A stretch of 64,000 nt of DNA from Streptohalobacillus salinus (GTDB lineage Bacteria > Bacillota > Bacilli > Bacillales > Amphibacillaceae), in assembly GCF_003201605.1 (NCBI RefSeq), contig NZ_QJJR01000004.1, positions 1 through 64,000 on the forward strand. The letters are read 5' to 3'. Below the pieces are notes generated by a model. That model made no database searches and had not been told where the DNA came from. It saw nothing but the letters and a program-made list of their open reading frames with translations. A program made the position numbers and the translations under genes. Positions 49,036 to 59,780 of the stretch are shown one piece after another. Positions within the stretch are counted from its first letter, which is position 1. Every line of letters begins with the position of its first letter.

Positions 49036-50037
49036 ATGGATCAAGGATTTAACACAGCAGCAGATTTCTTACCAATTATTTTAATTGGTGTCATTATCAT
49101 TGCACTCGTTATTTTGTTAACGTTTATTCCAGTTGCGCTATGGATTAGTGCGATTGCAGCAGGGACAAAAGTAAGTATCTTTACACTAGTCGGTATGCGC
49201 TTACGTCGCGTTGTACCAGCACGGGTCATCAACCCATTAATTAAAGCACATAAAGCGGGTGTTGATGCCGATACGAATCAATTAGAGTCCCACTATTTGG
49301 CGGGTGGTAATGTTGACCGCGTCGTTAATGCTTTAATTGCAGCGCAACGAGCAAACATTGAGCTTAGCTTTGAACGTGCGGCGGCGATTGACTTAGCCGG
49401 TCGTGATGTTTTACAAGCGGTTCAAATGAGTGTTAACCCTAAAGTTATTGAAACGCCATTTATTGCAGGTATTGCTATGGATGGTATTGAAGTTAAAGCA
49501 AAAGCACGTATTACCGTCCGTGCAAATATTGATCGCCTTGTCGGTGGTGCCGGTGAAGAAACAGTCATCGCACGTGTTGGTGAAGGTGTTGTTAGTACAA
49601 TTGGTAGTTCAAATTCACATAAGCAAGTATTAGAAAATCCTGATTCGATTTCACATAATGTTCTAAATCGTGGTTTAGATGCTGGGACAGCATTTGAAAT
49701 TCTATCGATTGATATTGCTGATGTTGATATCGGTAAAAACATTGGTGCCATTCTGCAAACGGATCAAGCAGAAGCAGATAAAAATATCGCCCAAGCAAAA
49801 GCGGAAGAACGTCGTGCGATGGCTGTGGCAGAAGAGCAAGAAATGGTTGCGCGTGTTCAAGAAATGCGTGCGAAAGTGGTTGAAGCAGAAGCTGATGTAC
49901 CACTTGCACTTGCAGAAGCATTACGCTCAGGTCATATGGGTGTCATGGACTACATGAACTATAAAAACATTGGTGCAGATACTGAAATGCGTGATTCAAT
50001 CGGTAAAATGACTGAAGACGATTCAGATGAAGAGTAA
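49036..50037 (+). CDS. floA: Flotillin-like protein FloA
   Basis: 333-residue scaffold of functional membrane microdomains (UPF0365/YqfA). A hydrophobic N-terminal hairpin (about 12-50) is followed by the SPFH/PHB domain and a C-terminal Ala/Glu-rich coiled coil (about 235-300, with [20 protein letters not shown]). ATG follows AAGGAGG. Pairing with the upstream nfeD gene supports the assignment. Confidence 0.96.
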   Translation: MDQGFNTAADFLPIILIGVIIIALVILLTFIPVALWISAIAAGTKVSIFTLVGMRLRRVVPARVINPLIKAHKAGVDADTNQLESHYLAGGNVDRVVNALIAAQRANIELSFERAAAIDLAGRDVLQAVQMSVNPKVIETPFIAGIAMDGIEVKAKARITVRANIDRLVGGAGEETVIARVGEGVVSTIGSSNSHKQVLENPDSISHNVLNRGLDAGTAFEILSIDIADVDIGKNIGAILQTDQAEADKNIAQAKAEERRAMAVAEEQEMVARVQEMRAKVVEAEADVPLALAEALRSGHMGVMDYMNYKNIGADTEMRDSIGKMTEDDSDEE

Positions 50038-50069
50038 ACAATGCAGATAGAAAGAGAGGAGTTTTAACG

Positions 50070-50540
50070 ATGGAAGATGTTCTAATCCCATTAATCACCT
50101 TTCTTTTGGTTATCGGTTCAAGTGTATTTAAGTCAAAAAGTAATCAGTCTAAAGAAGATCAACGACGCTCTGAACAAAGGCCAAAACAAACACCAACGGT
50201 TTCAAATCCGAATCCAGGCCGTGTCGACCCAATCAGAGGTGAGGCAGAGACTGAGATGGTGATGCCTGACGGAGATCATCAAGATCAATTAGAACGGCTG
50301 AGAGAAAGTTTGAACCTTCAATCAGAACAAAAACAGGCGCAAAAAAATTCGCAAGCAAAGAAAATTGAGCGTCGAACACCATTAAAAAGTAGAACAAACA
50401 AAAAAAGAAAAACTGCAAATTCGTCTCAACCACTCAAAAAGCAATTATTACGTGGTGGTGTAAGATCTAGTGTTGTTATGGCTGAGGTTTTATCAAAACC
50501 TCGTGCAAAACGACCTTATGGCCGTAACAATCAAATTTAG
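50070..50540 (+). CDS. Uncharacterised basic membrane-anchored protein downstream of floA
   Basis: 156 residues. An N-terminal hydrophobic segment (about 3-19, VLIPLITFLLVIGSSVF) is followed by a polar, lysine/glutamine-rich, probably disordered middle (20-125) and a short ordered-looking C-terminal motif LLRGGVRSSVVMAEVLSKPRAKRPY-type block (see residues about 126-151). It sits where yqfB lies in B. subtilis, but I cannot confirm homology. ATG follows AGAGGAG, 32 bases after floA, and a terminator follows. A role with FloA is suggested by position only. Confidence 0.75.
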   Translation: MEDVLIPLITFLLVIGSSVFKSKSNQSKEDQRRSEQRPKQTPTVSNPNPGRVDPIRGEAETEMVMPDGDHQDQLERLRESLNLQSEQKQAQKNSQAKKIERRTPLKSRTNKKRKTANSSQPLKKQLLRGGVRSSVVMAEVLSKPRAKRPYGRNNQI

Positions 50541-50546
50541 TATTTT

Positions 50547-50584
50547 AAGCAGCAAATCCTGTCTAGGATTTGCTGCTTTTTTTA
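50547..50584 (+). terminator. Terminator of the nfeD-floA operon
   Basis: AAGCAGCAAATCCT and AGGATTTGCTGCTT form a 14-bp perfect stem followed by a T-run. Confidence 0.92.
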
Positions 50585-50599
50585 GCAGTGATCAAATTT

Positions 50600-50628
50600 T
50601 TGCAACTAAGTGAAGAGAATGGTAAAGT
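50600..50628 (+). promoter_or_regulatory. Candidate promoter of phoH
   Basis: TTGCAA (50600-50605), 17 bases, TAAAGT (50623-50628). Confidence 0.6.
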
Positions 50629-50681
50629 AAACGTACGCATCTTCGCTGATGTGAATATGTATTTTGCAAGGAGCTTACAGT

Positions 50682-51641
50682 ATGTCAGAACCGATTCATT
50701 TAATCGATTTAGCATTAAACGACCAACATGAAGGTCAAATGTTATTTGGAACTGAAGATAATCATTTGAAAATAATAGAAACAGCGCTAAACATATCAAT
50801 TATTACCCGCGGGGAAGAAATTCGTGTTCAAGGTGATGAAGCGGATGCAAAAGTAGTTGAAGATGTTTTACATGCGTTGTTAAGCATTGTACGTCGGAAT
50901 ATTATTATTTCTGAACGCGATGTAATTTATGCGATTGAATTAGCAAAAAAAGATAATATTGATCAACTGTATACCTTGTTTGATGAAGAAATTATGCGCA
51001 ACAATCTAGGGAAAGCAATCCGTGTTAAAACAATCGGCCAACGTGATTACGTCAACCAGATGCGTCATAATGATTTGGTCTTTGGAATTGGCCCGGCTGG
51101 TACAGGGAAAACGTATTTAGCGGTTGTGATGGCTGTACGGGCTTTGAAAAAGGGTGAGATTAAGCGAATTATCTTAACACGCCCAGCTGTTGAAGCAGGA
51201 GAAAGCTTAGGATTTTTACCTGGTGATTTAAAAGAGAAAGTCGATCCGTATTTACGACCGTTGTACGATAGTCTGCACGATGTGCTTGGTAATGAACATA
51301 CCACCCGTTTAATTGAACGTGGAACAATAGAGATTGCTCCACTTGCCTACATGCGTGGACGTACCTTAGATGATGCTTTTGTTATCTTGGATGAAGCGCA
51401 GAATACAACACCTGCGCAAATGAAAATGTTTTTAACGCGTCTAGGGTTTGGTTCTAGAATGGTGGTAACTGGTGATATTACTCAGATTGATTTACCACGA
51501 GGGATTGAATCTGGGTTACGCTATATTGAATCGCGATTAAAAGGTGTCGAAGATATTGGTTTTACTTACCTAAAACAACAAGATGTTGTGCGACATCCCA
51601 TCGTCCAAAAAATTATTGCAGCATGTGAAGATGATGCATAA
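50682..51641 (+). CDS. phoH: PhoH-family ATPase
   Basis: 319 residues. An N-terminal KH-like part is followed by the PhoH ATPase domain with Walker A GPAGTGKTYL, the GFLPGDLKEKVDPYLRP segment, Walker B VILDEAQN and GDITQIDLP. Biological role is unclear; homologues are linked to RNA metabolism and lie next to ybeY. ATG 50682 follows AAGGAGC. The yqfC and yqfD sporulation genes that precede it in B. subtilis are absent. Confidence 0.93.
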   Translation: MSEPIHLIDLALNDQHEGQMLFGTEDNHLKIIETALNISIITRGEEIRVQGDEADAKVVEDVLHALLSIVRRNIIISERDVIYAIELAKKDNIDQLYTLFDEEIMRNNLGKAIRVKTIGQRDYVNQMRHNDLVFGIGPAGTGKTYLAVVMAVRALKKGEIKRIILTRPAVEAGESLGFLPGDLKEKVDPYLRPLYDSLHDVLGNEHTTRLIERGTIEIAPLAYMRGRTLDDAFVILDEAQNTTPAQMKMFLTRLGFGSRMVVTGDITQIDLPRGIESGLRYIESRLKGVEDIGFTYLKQQDVVRHPIVQKIIAACEDDA

Positions 51642-51654
51642 GTTAGGGCTTTGT

Positions 51655-51690
51655 TAAGAAGGTCATCAATTAAACTGATGGCTTTTCTTT
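51655..51690 (+). terminator. Terminator-like hairpin after phoH
   Basis: AAGGTCATCA pairs with TGATGGCTTTT, followed by CTTTTTC. Confidence 0.65.
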
Positions 51691-51807
51691 TTCGTTAAGG
51701 TGCTTTATTTTAAAAAATTAATAACTCACTAGTCATTTTGTGGTAAAATATAGCTATTAGTGACTAACTTAAGTATTCAAAAGATGCGAAATGAGGGAGT
51801 ACTTATC

Positions 51808-53991
51808 GTGAAATCTTTAAAAGAAAGCTTAAAAGCGTATCGGCATATTATCGAAATCTTATTAACGTTATTCGTGATAGCACTTGCGTTATTTGCGATT
51901 ACTTTTTCTAACGTGTCTACAGAGACCTATGAAGTGGAACGATTTAGTATAGCAACTGAGACAATCCGTTCACCGATTACGATTGAAGACCAGCAAGCAA
52001 CTGAACGTCAACAACGTGAAGCTGTTCAATCTGTTGAGGATCGTTACGTTACCCTAGGTGACATAACGACGGAACAGTTGGCGATGGTGGAGGAATTTTT
52101 TAATGCGATTGAGGTTGTTAATCAGCCAGTCTTAGTTGAAGAAACTGAAGAAGAACCAACTTCAACTGGGGATGAAACAGCTCCGGAAACTGAAGACGAA
52201 GAAGTCTATCGCAGTTTATCGATGACTGAGAAATTACAACAAATGAACGAACTTATCTCAAGTGACTTATCAACAATTTTATCTGAAGAAGAATTAACAC
52301 GTTTGATCGACATGGATGCAGGTGAGCGCAGTAGCAGTTACACGTTACTTACCACGACGCTGAACGAATTGTTTAATGAAGGTATTACTAGAGAAGATTT
52401 AGTTGAACAAAAACAAGAACTAGCCTCTCGGTTCCAGTATGCTTCCTTACCTAATGATATCCGTGATGCGCTAGAAACGTTAGGGCGATCGATACTCGTT
52501 GAGAATTCATTTTTCTCGATAGAACGAACAATGGATGCAGAACGACAAGCGCTTAACAATGTTGAACCGCAAATGATTCGCGCCGGCGAGGTCATTGTGA
52601 GGGAAGGACAAACCATTACGAATGATATATATTCTAAACTAGAGCTCGTAGGGTTACTTAACAGTGACCGAAATGTATATCCAATCGTCGGCTTAGGTTT
52701 ATTTGTTATATTACTAACGGGCTTATTAGGTTATAGTTATTTCACTTACATGAGAAAAACAAGAAGACAATTGAAACAATGGATCGCTATCTTAATTATT
52801 GTACTGCTTAGCCTAGTTGTAATGAAATTTAGCAGTTTCTTCTATACAGATAATAATCATATTTATTTGTTGATGCCAATTGCGGGTTCGGCAATGTTAT
52901 TAAAATTGTTATTTAGAGAAAGAATTGCAATTATTCATGCGATTTTCTTTGCCATTGTGGCAACAATTATTTTTAATGGTGAAATCCCTGGAGCCTTAAA
53001 CTTGGAAGCCGGTATTTATCTATTATTGTCACAGTTAAGCGGGTTGGTGTTATTAAAACAAATTGAGGGAAAAGTAACACTTATTAGAGCGATGGTGTTA
53101 ACTTTAACTGTAAATGTGCTCGTTGTGACAAGTTTTATTTTAATGGCTTATGAGAGTTACCAATGGATTAACTTACTTCAATACAGTGGTTATGGGGTTG
53201 CAGCAGCTGTTATTGCAGGTATCGTTACAATTGGGACCTTACCTTTCTTTGAGTCGATTTTGGGAATATTATCGGATGCGAAGTTACTTACCTTGGCGAA
53301 CCCAAACCATCCTCTGCTAAAAAAAATATTGACAGAAGCCCCAGGCACCTATCATCATAGTGTCATGGTAGCAAACTTAAGTGAAGCAGCCTGTGAAGCG
53401 ATTGGTGCAAACGGATTGTTTGCGCGTGTAGCCTCCTATTTTCATGATATCGGTAAGACTGATCATCCCCATTACTTTATTGAAAACCAAATGGGCATTC
53501 AGAACCCGCATGACTTTTTAGCGCCCGAACAAAGTGCAACCATTATCTTGTCACACCCACTGGATGGGTCACGCATTTTGAAAGAGCATCATTTGCCAAA
53601 AGAAATTATTGATATTGCCGAACAACATCATGGCACATCGCTAGTGAAATACTTTTATTATAAGGCGAAAGAGACTAAAGATGATGTACGCCCTGATCAA
53701 TTCCGTTATCCAGGACCAAAACCAAAAACAAAAGAAAGTGCTGTGATTTCAATTTGTGATTCGGTCGAAGCGGCAGTCCGCTCGATGGATGACCCGAGTA
53801 AAAAACGAATTGATGCACTTATTGATAACATTATTCAAGATCGCTTACAAGATCATCAGTTGGATGATTCGATGTTAACCTTTAAAGAATTATCAAAGGT
53901 GAGGGATACGATCAGTGAAACGTTAAACGGTATTTATCATTCAAGAATCAAGTACCCAACAGGCAAGGAGGAAGATAAAGATGTTAATTGA
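51808..53991 (+). CDS. pgpH: Membrane HD-domain c-di-AMP phosphodiesterase PgpH
   Basis: 7TMR-HDED family protein of 727 residues. A transmembrane helix (about 17-37), an extracellular 7TMR-HDED domain (about 40-275), seven membrane helices (about 290-470) and a cytoplasmic HD domain with YHHSVMVANLSE, YFHDIGKTDHP and HHGTSLV. The Listeria homologue hydrolyses c-di-AMP, a signal for potassium and osmotic homeostasis. GTG 51808 follows GAGGGAG; a longer frame from GTG 51760 has no ribosome site. It overlaps ybeY by 11 bases. Confidence 0.93.
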   Translation: MKSLKESLKAYRHIIEILLTLFVIALALFAITFSNVSTETYEVERFSIATETIRSPITIEDQQATERQQREAVQSVEDRYVTLGDITTEQLAMVEEFFNAIEVVNQPVLVEETEEEPTSTGDETAPETEDEEVYRSLSMTEKLQQMNELISSDLSTILSEEELTRLIDMDAGERSSSYTLLTTTLNELFNEGITREDLVEQKQELASRFQYASLPNDIRDALETLGRSILVENSFFSIERTMDAERQALNNVEPQMIRAGEVIVREGQTITNDIYSKLELVGLLNSDRNVYPIVGLGLFVILLTGLLGYSYFTYMRKTRRQLKQWIAILIIVLLSLVVMKFSSFFYTDNNHIYLLMPIAGSAMLLKLLFRERIAIIHAIFFAIVATIIFNGEIPGALNLEAGIYLLLSQLSGLVLLKQIEGKVTLIRAMVLTLTVNVLVVTSFILMAYESYQWINLLQYSGYGVAAAVIAGIVTIGTLPFFESILGILSDAKLLTLANPNHPLLKKILTEAPGTYHHSVMVANLSEAACEAIGANGLFARVASYFHDIGKTDHPHYFIENQMGIQNPHDFLAPEQSATIILSHPLDGSRILKEHHLPKEIIDIAEQHHGTSLVKYFYYKAKETKDDVRPDQFRYPGPKPKTKESAVISICDSVEAAVRSMDDPSKKRIDALIDNIIQDRLQDHQLDDSMLTFKELSKVRDTISETLNGIYHSRIKYPTGKEEDKDVN

Positions 53992-54451
53992 ATATAATGA
54001 CGAAACTAATCAAGTCACACAAAAACATCTTGATTTAGTTGAGCAGTTATTGCAACATGCTGCAAAAGAAGAAGCAATCAAGGGAGATACCGAAGTAGCC
54101 GTTAGCTTTGTTGATAATAAAAAAATCCAAGAAATTAACCGCGATTATCGTGGGATTGATCGTCCAACCGATGTGATATCCTTTGCTTTAGAAGATGAAC
54201 ATGAAGAAGAAATGGTGATTGCTAACACCCCAGATATGCCTGTGGTGTTAGGTGATATAATTATTTCAATTGATCGCACAACAGAACAAGCTAGGGAGTA
54301 CAATCATAGTTTTGAACGTGAACTTGGTTTCTTAGCTTTACATGGGTTTTTGCATTTATTGGGTTATGATCATATTGAAGCGGATGACGAAGAAATGATG
54401 ACAAAAAAACAAGAGGATATTCTCCATGGCTTCGGATTATCAAGAAATTAA
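53981..54451 (+). CDS. ybeY: Endoribonuclease YbeY
   Basis: 156-residue zinc metalloprotein for rRNA maturation. The ligand motif HGFLHLLGYDH is present, preceded by the conserved RGIDRPTDVISFALED and VLGDIIIS. ATG 53981 lies inside the end of pgpH after AAGGAGGA, so the two are coupled. Its last 26 bases overlap dgkA. Confidence 0.96.
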   Translation: MLIEYNDETNQVTQKHLDLVEQLLQHAAKEEAIKGDTEVAVSFVDNKKIQEINRDYRGIDRPTDVISFALEDEHEEEMVIANTPDMPVVLGDIIISIDRTTEQAREYNHSFERELGFLALHGFLHLLGYDHIEADDEEMMTKKQEDILHGFGLSRN

Positions 54452-54806
54452 AAAGAAGAGTGTCGGATTAAAATATGCAGCCAACGGATTGAAATATGCC
54501 CTGACCAATGAAATTAACATGCGTGTTCACGCATTAATTGTCTGTGTCGTTATTGTGTTTGGTTTTATCTTGCGTGTCAACTTTACGGAATGGGTCTTAC
54601 TCTTTTTAACATTTGGATTAGTATTAACAGCGGAAGTCTTTAATACCGCCGTTGAAGTAATGTTAGATCACCTGGCGCCTGAGCGTCATCCAAAGGTAGG
54701 TATTATTAAAGATTTAACTGCTGGTGGGGTATTGGTCGCTAGTTTGATTGCGTTTATTATCGGATGTATTATTTTTATACCAAAAATCATTAGCTATGTA
54801 TTTTAA
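54426..54806 (+). CDS. dgkA: Undecaprenol/diacylglycerol kinase (DgkA family)
   Basis: 126-residue protein with three transmembrane helices and the family motif EVFNTAVEVMLD. The Gram-positive enzyme phosphorylates undecaprenol, recycling the cell-wall lipid carrier. The start lies 26 bases inside ybeY. In B. subtilis cdd follows; here era follows directly. Confidence 0.93.
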   Translation: MASDYQEIKKKSVGLKYAANGLKYALTNEINMRVHALIVCVVIVFGFILRVNFTEWVLLFLTFGLVLTAEVFNTAVEVMLDHLAPERHPKVGIIKDLTAGGVLVASLIAFIIGCIIFIPKIISYVF

Positions 54807-54824
54807 GAATATGGAGGAACAACA

Positions 54825-55730
54825 ATGACAGAACAACCCTTTAAATCAGGATTTATCACAATTGTGGGACGACCTAATGTTGGAAAGTCAACATTTTTAA
54901 ACCGTGTGATTGGTCAAAAAATTGCGATTATGAGTGATAAAGCGCAAACGACACGTAATACGATTCAAGGTGTACTTACCTTAGATGATGCCCAAATTGT
55001 GTTTATTGATACACCAGGTATTCACAAGCCTAAACATAAACTAGGAGATTTCATGGTCAAACTTGCAGAAAATACATTAAATGAAGTTGATGCAATTATG
55101 TTCATGATTAATGCTGAAGAAGGTTTTGGCCGTGGTGATCAATACATCATAAATCGTTTAGAAAACATTAAAAAACCAGTTTATTTAATTATAAATAAAA
55201 TTGATCGTATTCATCCAGATAAACTATTTGAATTAATCACGATTTATAAAGATAAGTACCCATTTAAAGAAATCGTACCGATTTCAGCACTCGAAGGAAA
55301 TAATGTCGATCACTTGCTCGACGTCTTAAAAGATCAGTTATCCGAAGGCCCGCAATACTATCCAGCTGATCAAGTGACCGATCATCCGGAACGATTTATT
55401 GTAGGCGAACTTATTCGTGAAAAGGTGCTCGAGCAAACGCGTGAAGAGGTACCGCACTCGATTGCGGTGGTGATTGAAGATATCGAAAAAAACCCTGATG
55501 AAAAAATACTCGTTCGCGCAGTAATTGTGGTTGAGCGCAGCACACAAAAAGGTATCATCATCGGTAAACAGGGAAGCATGCTTAAAAAAATCGGCTCCGA
55601 TGCACGCCGCGATATTGAGCGCCTGCTTGGAAACAAAGTATATCTCGAATTATGGGTGAAAGTTCAAAAAGATTGGCGTAACAACGACCGCTATTTAAAT
55701 GAATTTGGTTTTAACCGGGAAGATTATTAA
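54825..55730 (+). CDS. era: GTPase Era
   Basis: 301 residues: GTPase domain with G1 [10 protein letters not shown]3 [13 protein letters not shown] and G4 NKIDRI, then a KH domain with [15 protein letters not shown] that binds the 3' end of 16S rRNA. It acts in 30S assembly. ATG follows TGGAGGA. Confidence 0.97.
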   Translation: MTEQPFKSGFITIVGRPNVGKSTFLNRVIGQKIAIMSDKAQTTRNTIQGVLTLDDAQIVFIDTPGIHKPKHKLGDFMVKLAENTLNEVDAIMFMINAEEGFGRGDQYIINRLENIKKPVYLIINKIDRIHPDKLFELITIYKDKYPFKEIVPISALEGNNVDHLLDVLKDQLSEGPQYYPADQVTDHPERFIVGELIREKVLEQTREEVPHSIAVVIEDIEKNPDEKILVRAVIVVERSTQKGIIIGKQGSMLKKIGSDARRDIERLLGNKVYLELWVKVQKDWRNNDRYLNEFGFNREDY

Positions 55731-55759
55731 CCCAGATTGAACTAAAGGATGGCTGAGAA

Positions 55760-56503
55760 ATGTTTGAGAAACTAGAAGGCATTATCATAAGAACGCAAGA
55801 TTATGGTGAAACGCATAAGATCGTCACGTTATTTAGTAAACGATTAGGAAAGCTAGCAGTCATTGCAAGAGGGGCAAAAAAACCTAAAAGTCGAATGGCT
55901 GCTGTTTCTCAAGCATTTATCCACGGGGAGTATTTAATCCAACTTGGTCGTGGCATGGGTGTGATGCAACAAGGGGAAGTAATCATGTCACATCGGAAAA
56001 TTAGAGAAGATATTGTGAAAACAGCTTATGTCAGCTATCTAGCGGAATTAACTGATAAATTAATTGATGAAAAGAAACCGAATGCATTTATTTTCAACCA
56101 GTTAGAGGCATCAATAGCGGGTATTGAAGAAGATAAAGATCCGGATGTAATATTGATGATGTATGAAATAAAGTTGTATGCGCTACAAGGATTTCAACCT
56201 ATTCTTGACCATTGCATACATTGTGGTCGCACAGAAGACTTGGTTTGTTTCTCTATTCATCAAGGAGGGACGCTTTGTAATCGCTGTGTGAGTCAGGATC
56301 AATATGCAGTAAAACTGTCTCCTCAACAATTGAAGCTGTTACGCATGTTTAGTACGGTCGGGCTTGAGCGGGTACAGAACATATCAGTTAAATTAGAAAA
56401 TAAAGTTGTTTTAAAGCAGTTGCTTGCCGACTATTTAGATCAACACGGCGGTATTTTTTTAAAGTCAAGAAAGTTTTTAGCCCAGCTTAATCAGTTGAAT
56501 TAG
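55760..56503 (+). CDS. recO: DNA repair protein RecO
   Basis: 247 residues: N-terminal OB fold (LEGIIIRTQDYGETHKIVTLFS) and a C-terminal helical domain with a four-cysteine zinc site (CIHCGRTEDL, then CNRC). It loads RecA with RecR. The glyQ promoter starts 2 bases after its stop. Confidence 0.95.
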   Translation: MFEKLEGIIIRTQDYGETHKIVTLFSKRLGKLAVIARGAKKPKSRMAAVSQAFIHGEYLIQLGRGMGVMQQGEVIMSHRKIREDIVKTAYVSYLAELTDKLIDEKKPNAFIFNQLEASIAGIEEDKDPDVILMMYEIKLYALQGFQPILDHCIHCGRTEDLVCFSIHQGGTLCNRCVSQDQYAVKLSPQQLKLLRMFSTVGLERVQNISVKLENKVVLKQLLADYLDQHGGIFLKSRKFLAQLNQLN

Positions 56504-56504
56504 C

Positions 56505-56533
56505 TTGACAAATTGATGAAGTTCGCTTACGAT
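56505..56533 (+). promoter_or_regulatory. Promoter of the glyQS T-box leader
   Basis: TTGACA (56505-56510), 17 bases, TACGAT (56528-56533). Confidence 0.75.
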
Positions 56534-56539
56534 TTTATG

Positions 56540-56760
56540 TGATAGTAAGCGTGTGACGATGGAGAAAAGTAAAAAGTAATCGGTTAGTTGAGCGAACTTG
56601 GAATGGTGAGAGCCAAGTGTAACCAAACTTTTGAATAGGCACTCTTGAACACGTATTGTAAAAGTGACTAAAGCGCTAATGCTTTAGTAAGTAGGGTGGA
56701 ACCGCGGAAATCCCGTCCCTATGTCTTAAACACTTAAGACATAGGGACGGGATTTTTAAG
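56540..56760 (+). promoter_or_regulatory. T-box leader of glyQ-glyS, glycine (GGC) specifier
   Basis: The T-box core AGGGTGGAACCGCGG is at 56693-56707. The likely specifier is GGC at 56638-56640 in the context GAATA-GGC-A. The terminator stem is unusually long: 22 perfect base pairs (56708-56729 with 56734-56755), closed by a 4-base loop and followed by a short, interrupted T stretch. Confidence 0.92.
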
Positions 56761-56797
56761 TGTTTAAAGCGCGTTCAATTATAAGGAGGATATCACC

Positions 56798-57685
56798 ATG
56801 CATATTCAAGAAATGATTTTGACATTACAAGAACATTGGTCAAATCAAGGATGTATTTTAATGCAAGCGTATGATACAGAAAAAGGAGCAGGAACCATGT
56901 CACCGATGACATTGTTACGGAGTCTTGGACCAGAGCCGTGGAATGTTGCGTATGTCGAACCTTCACGTCGACCAGCTGATGGTCGTTATGGTGAAAATCC
57001 TAACCGTCTGTATCAACACCACCAATTCCAGGTAATTATGAAACCTTCACCAGATAATATCCAAGAGCTTTATTTGGAATCGTTAGAAAAACTAGGGGTT
57101 GATCCATTAAAGCATGATATTCGTTTTGTTGAAGACAATTGGGAGAACCCCACACTCGGCGCAGCCGGACTGGGATGGGAAGTTTGGTTAGATGGGATGG
57201 AGATTACCCAGTTTACTTACTTCCAACAAATTGGAGGGCTAGAAGCTCGACCGGTTGCTGTGGAAATCACTTACGGAATGGAACGGTTGGCTTCATATAT
57301 TCAAGACAAAGAGAACGTCTTTGATTTAACATGGACAGAAGGCGTTACCGTTCATGATATCTTTTATCAACCGGAATTTGAACACTCAAAATATACCTTT
57401 GAAGTATCGGATACAGACATGTTGTTTGATTTATTTGGAAAATATGAACAGGAAGCAAAGCGTGCGATGGAAGCTGGACTCGTCTTTCCTGCTTATGACT
57501 ATGTACTGAAATGCTCGCATACATTTAATTTGTTAGATGCAAAAGGTGTAATCTCAGTTACTGAACGAACAGGTTACATTGGGAGAGTCAGAGTGTTAGC
57601 GCGTGAGATTGCGAAGCTTTATGTCGATGAACGAGAAAAGCTCGGTTTTCCGATGTTGAAGGAGGATACAAATGGAGTCAACTAA
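56798..57685 (+). CDS. glyQ: Glycyl-tRNA synthetase alpha subunit
   Basis: 295-residue catalytic subunit of the heterotetrameric bacterial GlyRS. Typical segments are [39 protein letters not shown] and [12 protein letters not shown] follows AAGGAGGA. It overlaps glyS by 14 bases and is regulated by the leader T-box. Confidence 0.97.
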   Translation: MHIQEMILTLQEHWSNQGCILMQAYDTEKGAGTMSPMTLLRSLGPEPWNVAYVEPSRRPADGRYGENPNRLYQHHQFQVIMKPSPDNIQELYLESLEKLGVDPLKHDIRFVEDNWENPTLGAAGLGWEVWLDGMEITQFTYFQQIGGLEARPVAVEITYGMERLASYIQDKENVFDLTWTEGVTVHDIFYQPEFEHSKYTFEVSDTDMLFDLFGKYEQEAKRAMEAGLVFPAYDYVLKCSHTFNLLDAKGVISVTERTGYIGRVRVLAREIAKLYVDEREKLGFPMLKEDTNGVN

Positions 57686-59759
57686 TGTTTTATTTGAAGT
57701 TGGTTTAGAAGAGATGCCAGCACGTTTTTTAGCTGACACTGAAGCGCAGCTATTAGAAAAGACATCCGCATGGCTAAATGATGCCCGGTTAAGTTTTACA
57801 GCAATTGACACGTTTGTTACGCCGCGTCGTTTAGCAGTGTTGATTAAAGGATTGGCAACTGAGCAACCCGATTTGTCAGAAGAAGCAAAAGGACCTCAAA
57901 AATCGATTGCTGTTGATGCTGAAGGTAATTGGACCAAAGCGGCTATGGGATTTGCTAAAGGTCAAGGACAACCTGTCGAGAACTTATTTTTCCAAACGTA
58001 TAATGATGTTGAATATGTCTATGTTAATAAATTTATTAGCGGTAAAGAAGCAACGAGTATTTTGCCTGACTTTAAATCTGTAATCTTATCGTTAAACTTT
58101 CCGAAAAATATGCGCTGGGCTGACCGTAACTTGCGTTTTGTGCGTCCGATTAAATGGTTACTCGCCTTAAATGATGAAGCTATTATTCCTTTTGAAATTG
58201 AAGGTGTTAAAACGGATCGATTCACGAAAGGTCATCGTTTCTTAGGAAAGACAGTTGCGCTTAAAACAGCTACTGATTATGAATCGCTGCTACGACAAGA
58301 ATATGTCGTTGCCAATGTAGATCAGCGTAAACAAATCATTGTCGATCAAATCGAAGCAATTGCAACAGAAAAAAATTGGAAGATTAATATCGATGAGGAC
58401 TTACTTGAAGAAGTTACGCAACTGGTTGAGTTACCAACAGCCTTTTCAGGTCACTTTGATCCAGCATTTCTGATCGTGCCAGAAGAAGCACTTATTACCT
58501 CAATGCGCGAGCATCAGCGTTATTTCCCGGTGCGTGATGTTGCTGGTCAATTGCTACCTTACTTTATTGCAATAAGGAACGGAAATGCTGAGCATATTGA
58601 GACGGTTGCCCGTGGCAATGAAAAAGTACTCAACGCTAGATTAAAAGATGCTGTTTTCTTTTATGAAGAAGATCAAAAGCACTCGATTGAAGAGAATAAT
58701 GAAAAATTAACGCGTATGGTCTTCCAAGAAAAATTAGGAACATTGGCTGAAAAAGTTAATCGCGTTGCAGCAATTTCAACGACGATTGCCAATGAATTAG
58801 ATCTAAATGAAGCTGCACAAATAAACGTTTCTCGAGCTGCTGAAATCAGTAAGTTTGATTTAGTAACGCAAATGGTAAACGAATTCACTAATTTACAAGG
58901 GGTCATGGGTGAGAAATATGCCTTACTCATGGGGGAACCTGAAGAGGTTGCAATGGCAATTAACGAACAATATATGCCACGCCATAGCCAAGACAAAACC
59001 CCGTCAACGACTATTGGTCAGATTCTGAGTGTAGCTGATAAAATGGATACGATTGTTGGTTCAATTGCTGTTGGTTTAATTCCAACAGGGTCGCAGGATC
59101 CTTATGCCTTACGCCGTCAATCATTAGGTGTGATTCAAATCGCAAAACATGCGGAGTGGAACGTGTCATTTGAAACGTTATTAAATCATGTGCTTGAACT
59201 ATTTATCACCACTGACATCGACATTGAGAATCCAGATCAGGTAAAAATGCAAGTGAAGGACTTTTTCATGCAACGGATGTTGTATTTAGCAAAGGAAAAC
59301 CATATCCAAGCCGATACAATGAGAGCGGTTATGCATAACAATCTTGGTGTGGTTCATGACACTTTTGAAATTGCGTCAATTTTAGAAGCTAAACGTCAAG
59401 ATCCAAGTTTTAAAGCGACACAGGAAGCAATAGTAAGGGCCATGAATTTGGCGAAAAAAGCAACAACAAACGATGTTAAACCAACGCTTTTTGAAAATGA
59501 ATTTGAAGAGCAACTTTACCTGCGGATCAAAGATATGGAAGGGTCATTCAATCAATTTTTTGAAGAAAAACGTTATCAAGAGGCAATTGAATTACTTGCT
59601 AGTTTAGTCCCTGCGATTGATAATTTCTTTGAAGAAACAATGGTGATGGCCAAGGACGAAACTGTTAAGGCGAATCGTTTGGCTTTATTGGCGTTGATTA
59701 AAACAATGGTCGACCGGATTGCGGACTTTACTTATATTGAATGGAAACAACATGCTTAA
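57672..59759 (+). CDS. glyS: Glycyl-tRNA synthetase beta subunit
   Basis: 695-residue subunit with the N-terminal [13 protein letters not shown], the HD-like central domain and C-terminal anticodon-binding region ([15 protein letters not shown]). It binds tRNA-Gly for the alpha subunit. The start overlaps the end of glyQ, with a ribosome site GAAGGAGG inside glyQ. Confidence 0.97.
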   Translation: MESTNVLFEVGLEEMPARFLADTEAQLLEKTSAWLNDARLSFTAIDTFVTPRRLAVLIKGLATEQPDLSEEAKGPQKSIAVDAEGNWTKAAMGFAKGQGQPVENLFFQTYNDVEYVYVNKFISGKEATSILPDFKSVILSLNFPKNMRWADRNLRFVRPIKWLLALNDEAIIPFEIEGVKTDRFTKGHRFLGKTVALKTATDYESLLRQEYVVANVDQRKQIIVDQIEAIATEKNWKINIDEDLLEEVTQLVELPTAFSGHFDPAFLIVPEEALITSMREHQRYFPVRDVAGQLLPYFIAIRNGNAEHIETVARGNEKVLNARLKDAVFFYEEDQKHSIEENNEKLTRMVFQEKLGTLAEKVNRVAAISTTIANELDLNEAAQINVSRAAEISKFDLVTQMVNEFTNLQGVMGEKYALLMGEPEEVAMAINEQYMPRHSQDKTPSTTIGQILSVADKMDTIVGSIAVGLIPTGSQDPYALRRQSLGVIQIAKHAEWNVSFETLLNHVLELFITTDIDIENPDQVKMQVKDFFMQRMLYLAKENHIQADTMRAVMHNNLGVVHDTFEIASILEAKRQDPSFKATQEAIVRAMNLAKKATTNDVKPTLFENEFEEQLYLRIKDMEGSFNQFFEEKRYQEAIELLASLVPAIDNFFEETMVMAKDETVKANRLALLALIKTMVDRIADFTYIEWKQHA

Positions 59760-59780
59760 CTTAAGGAAAGGGTGCTTATT

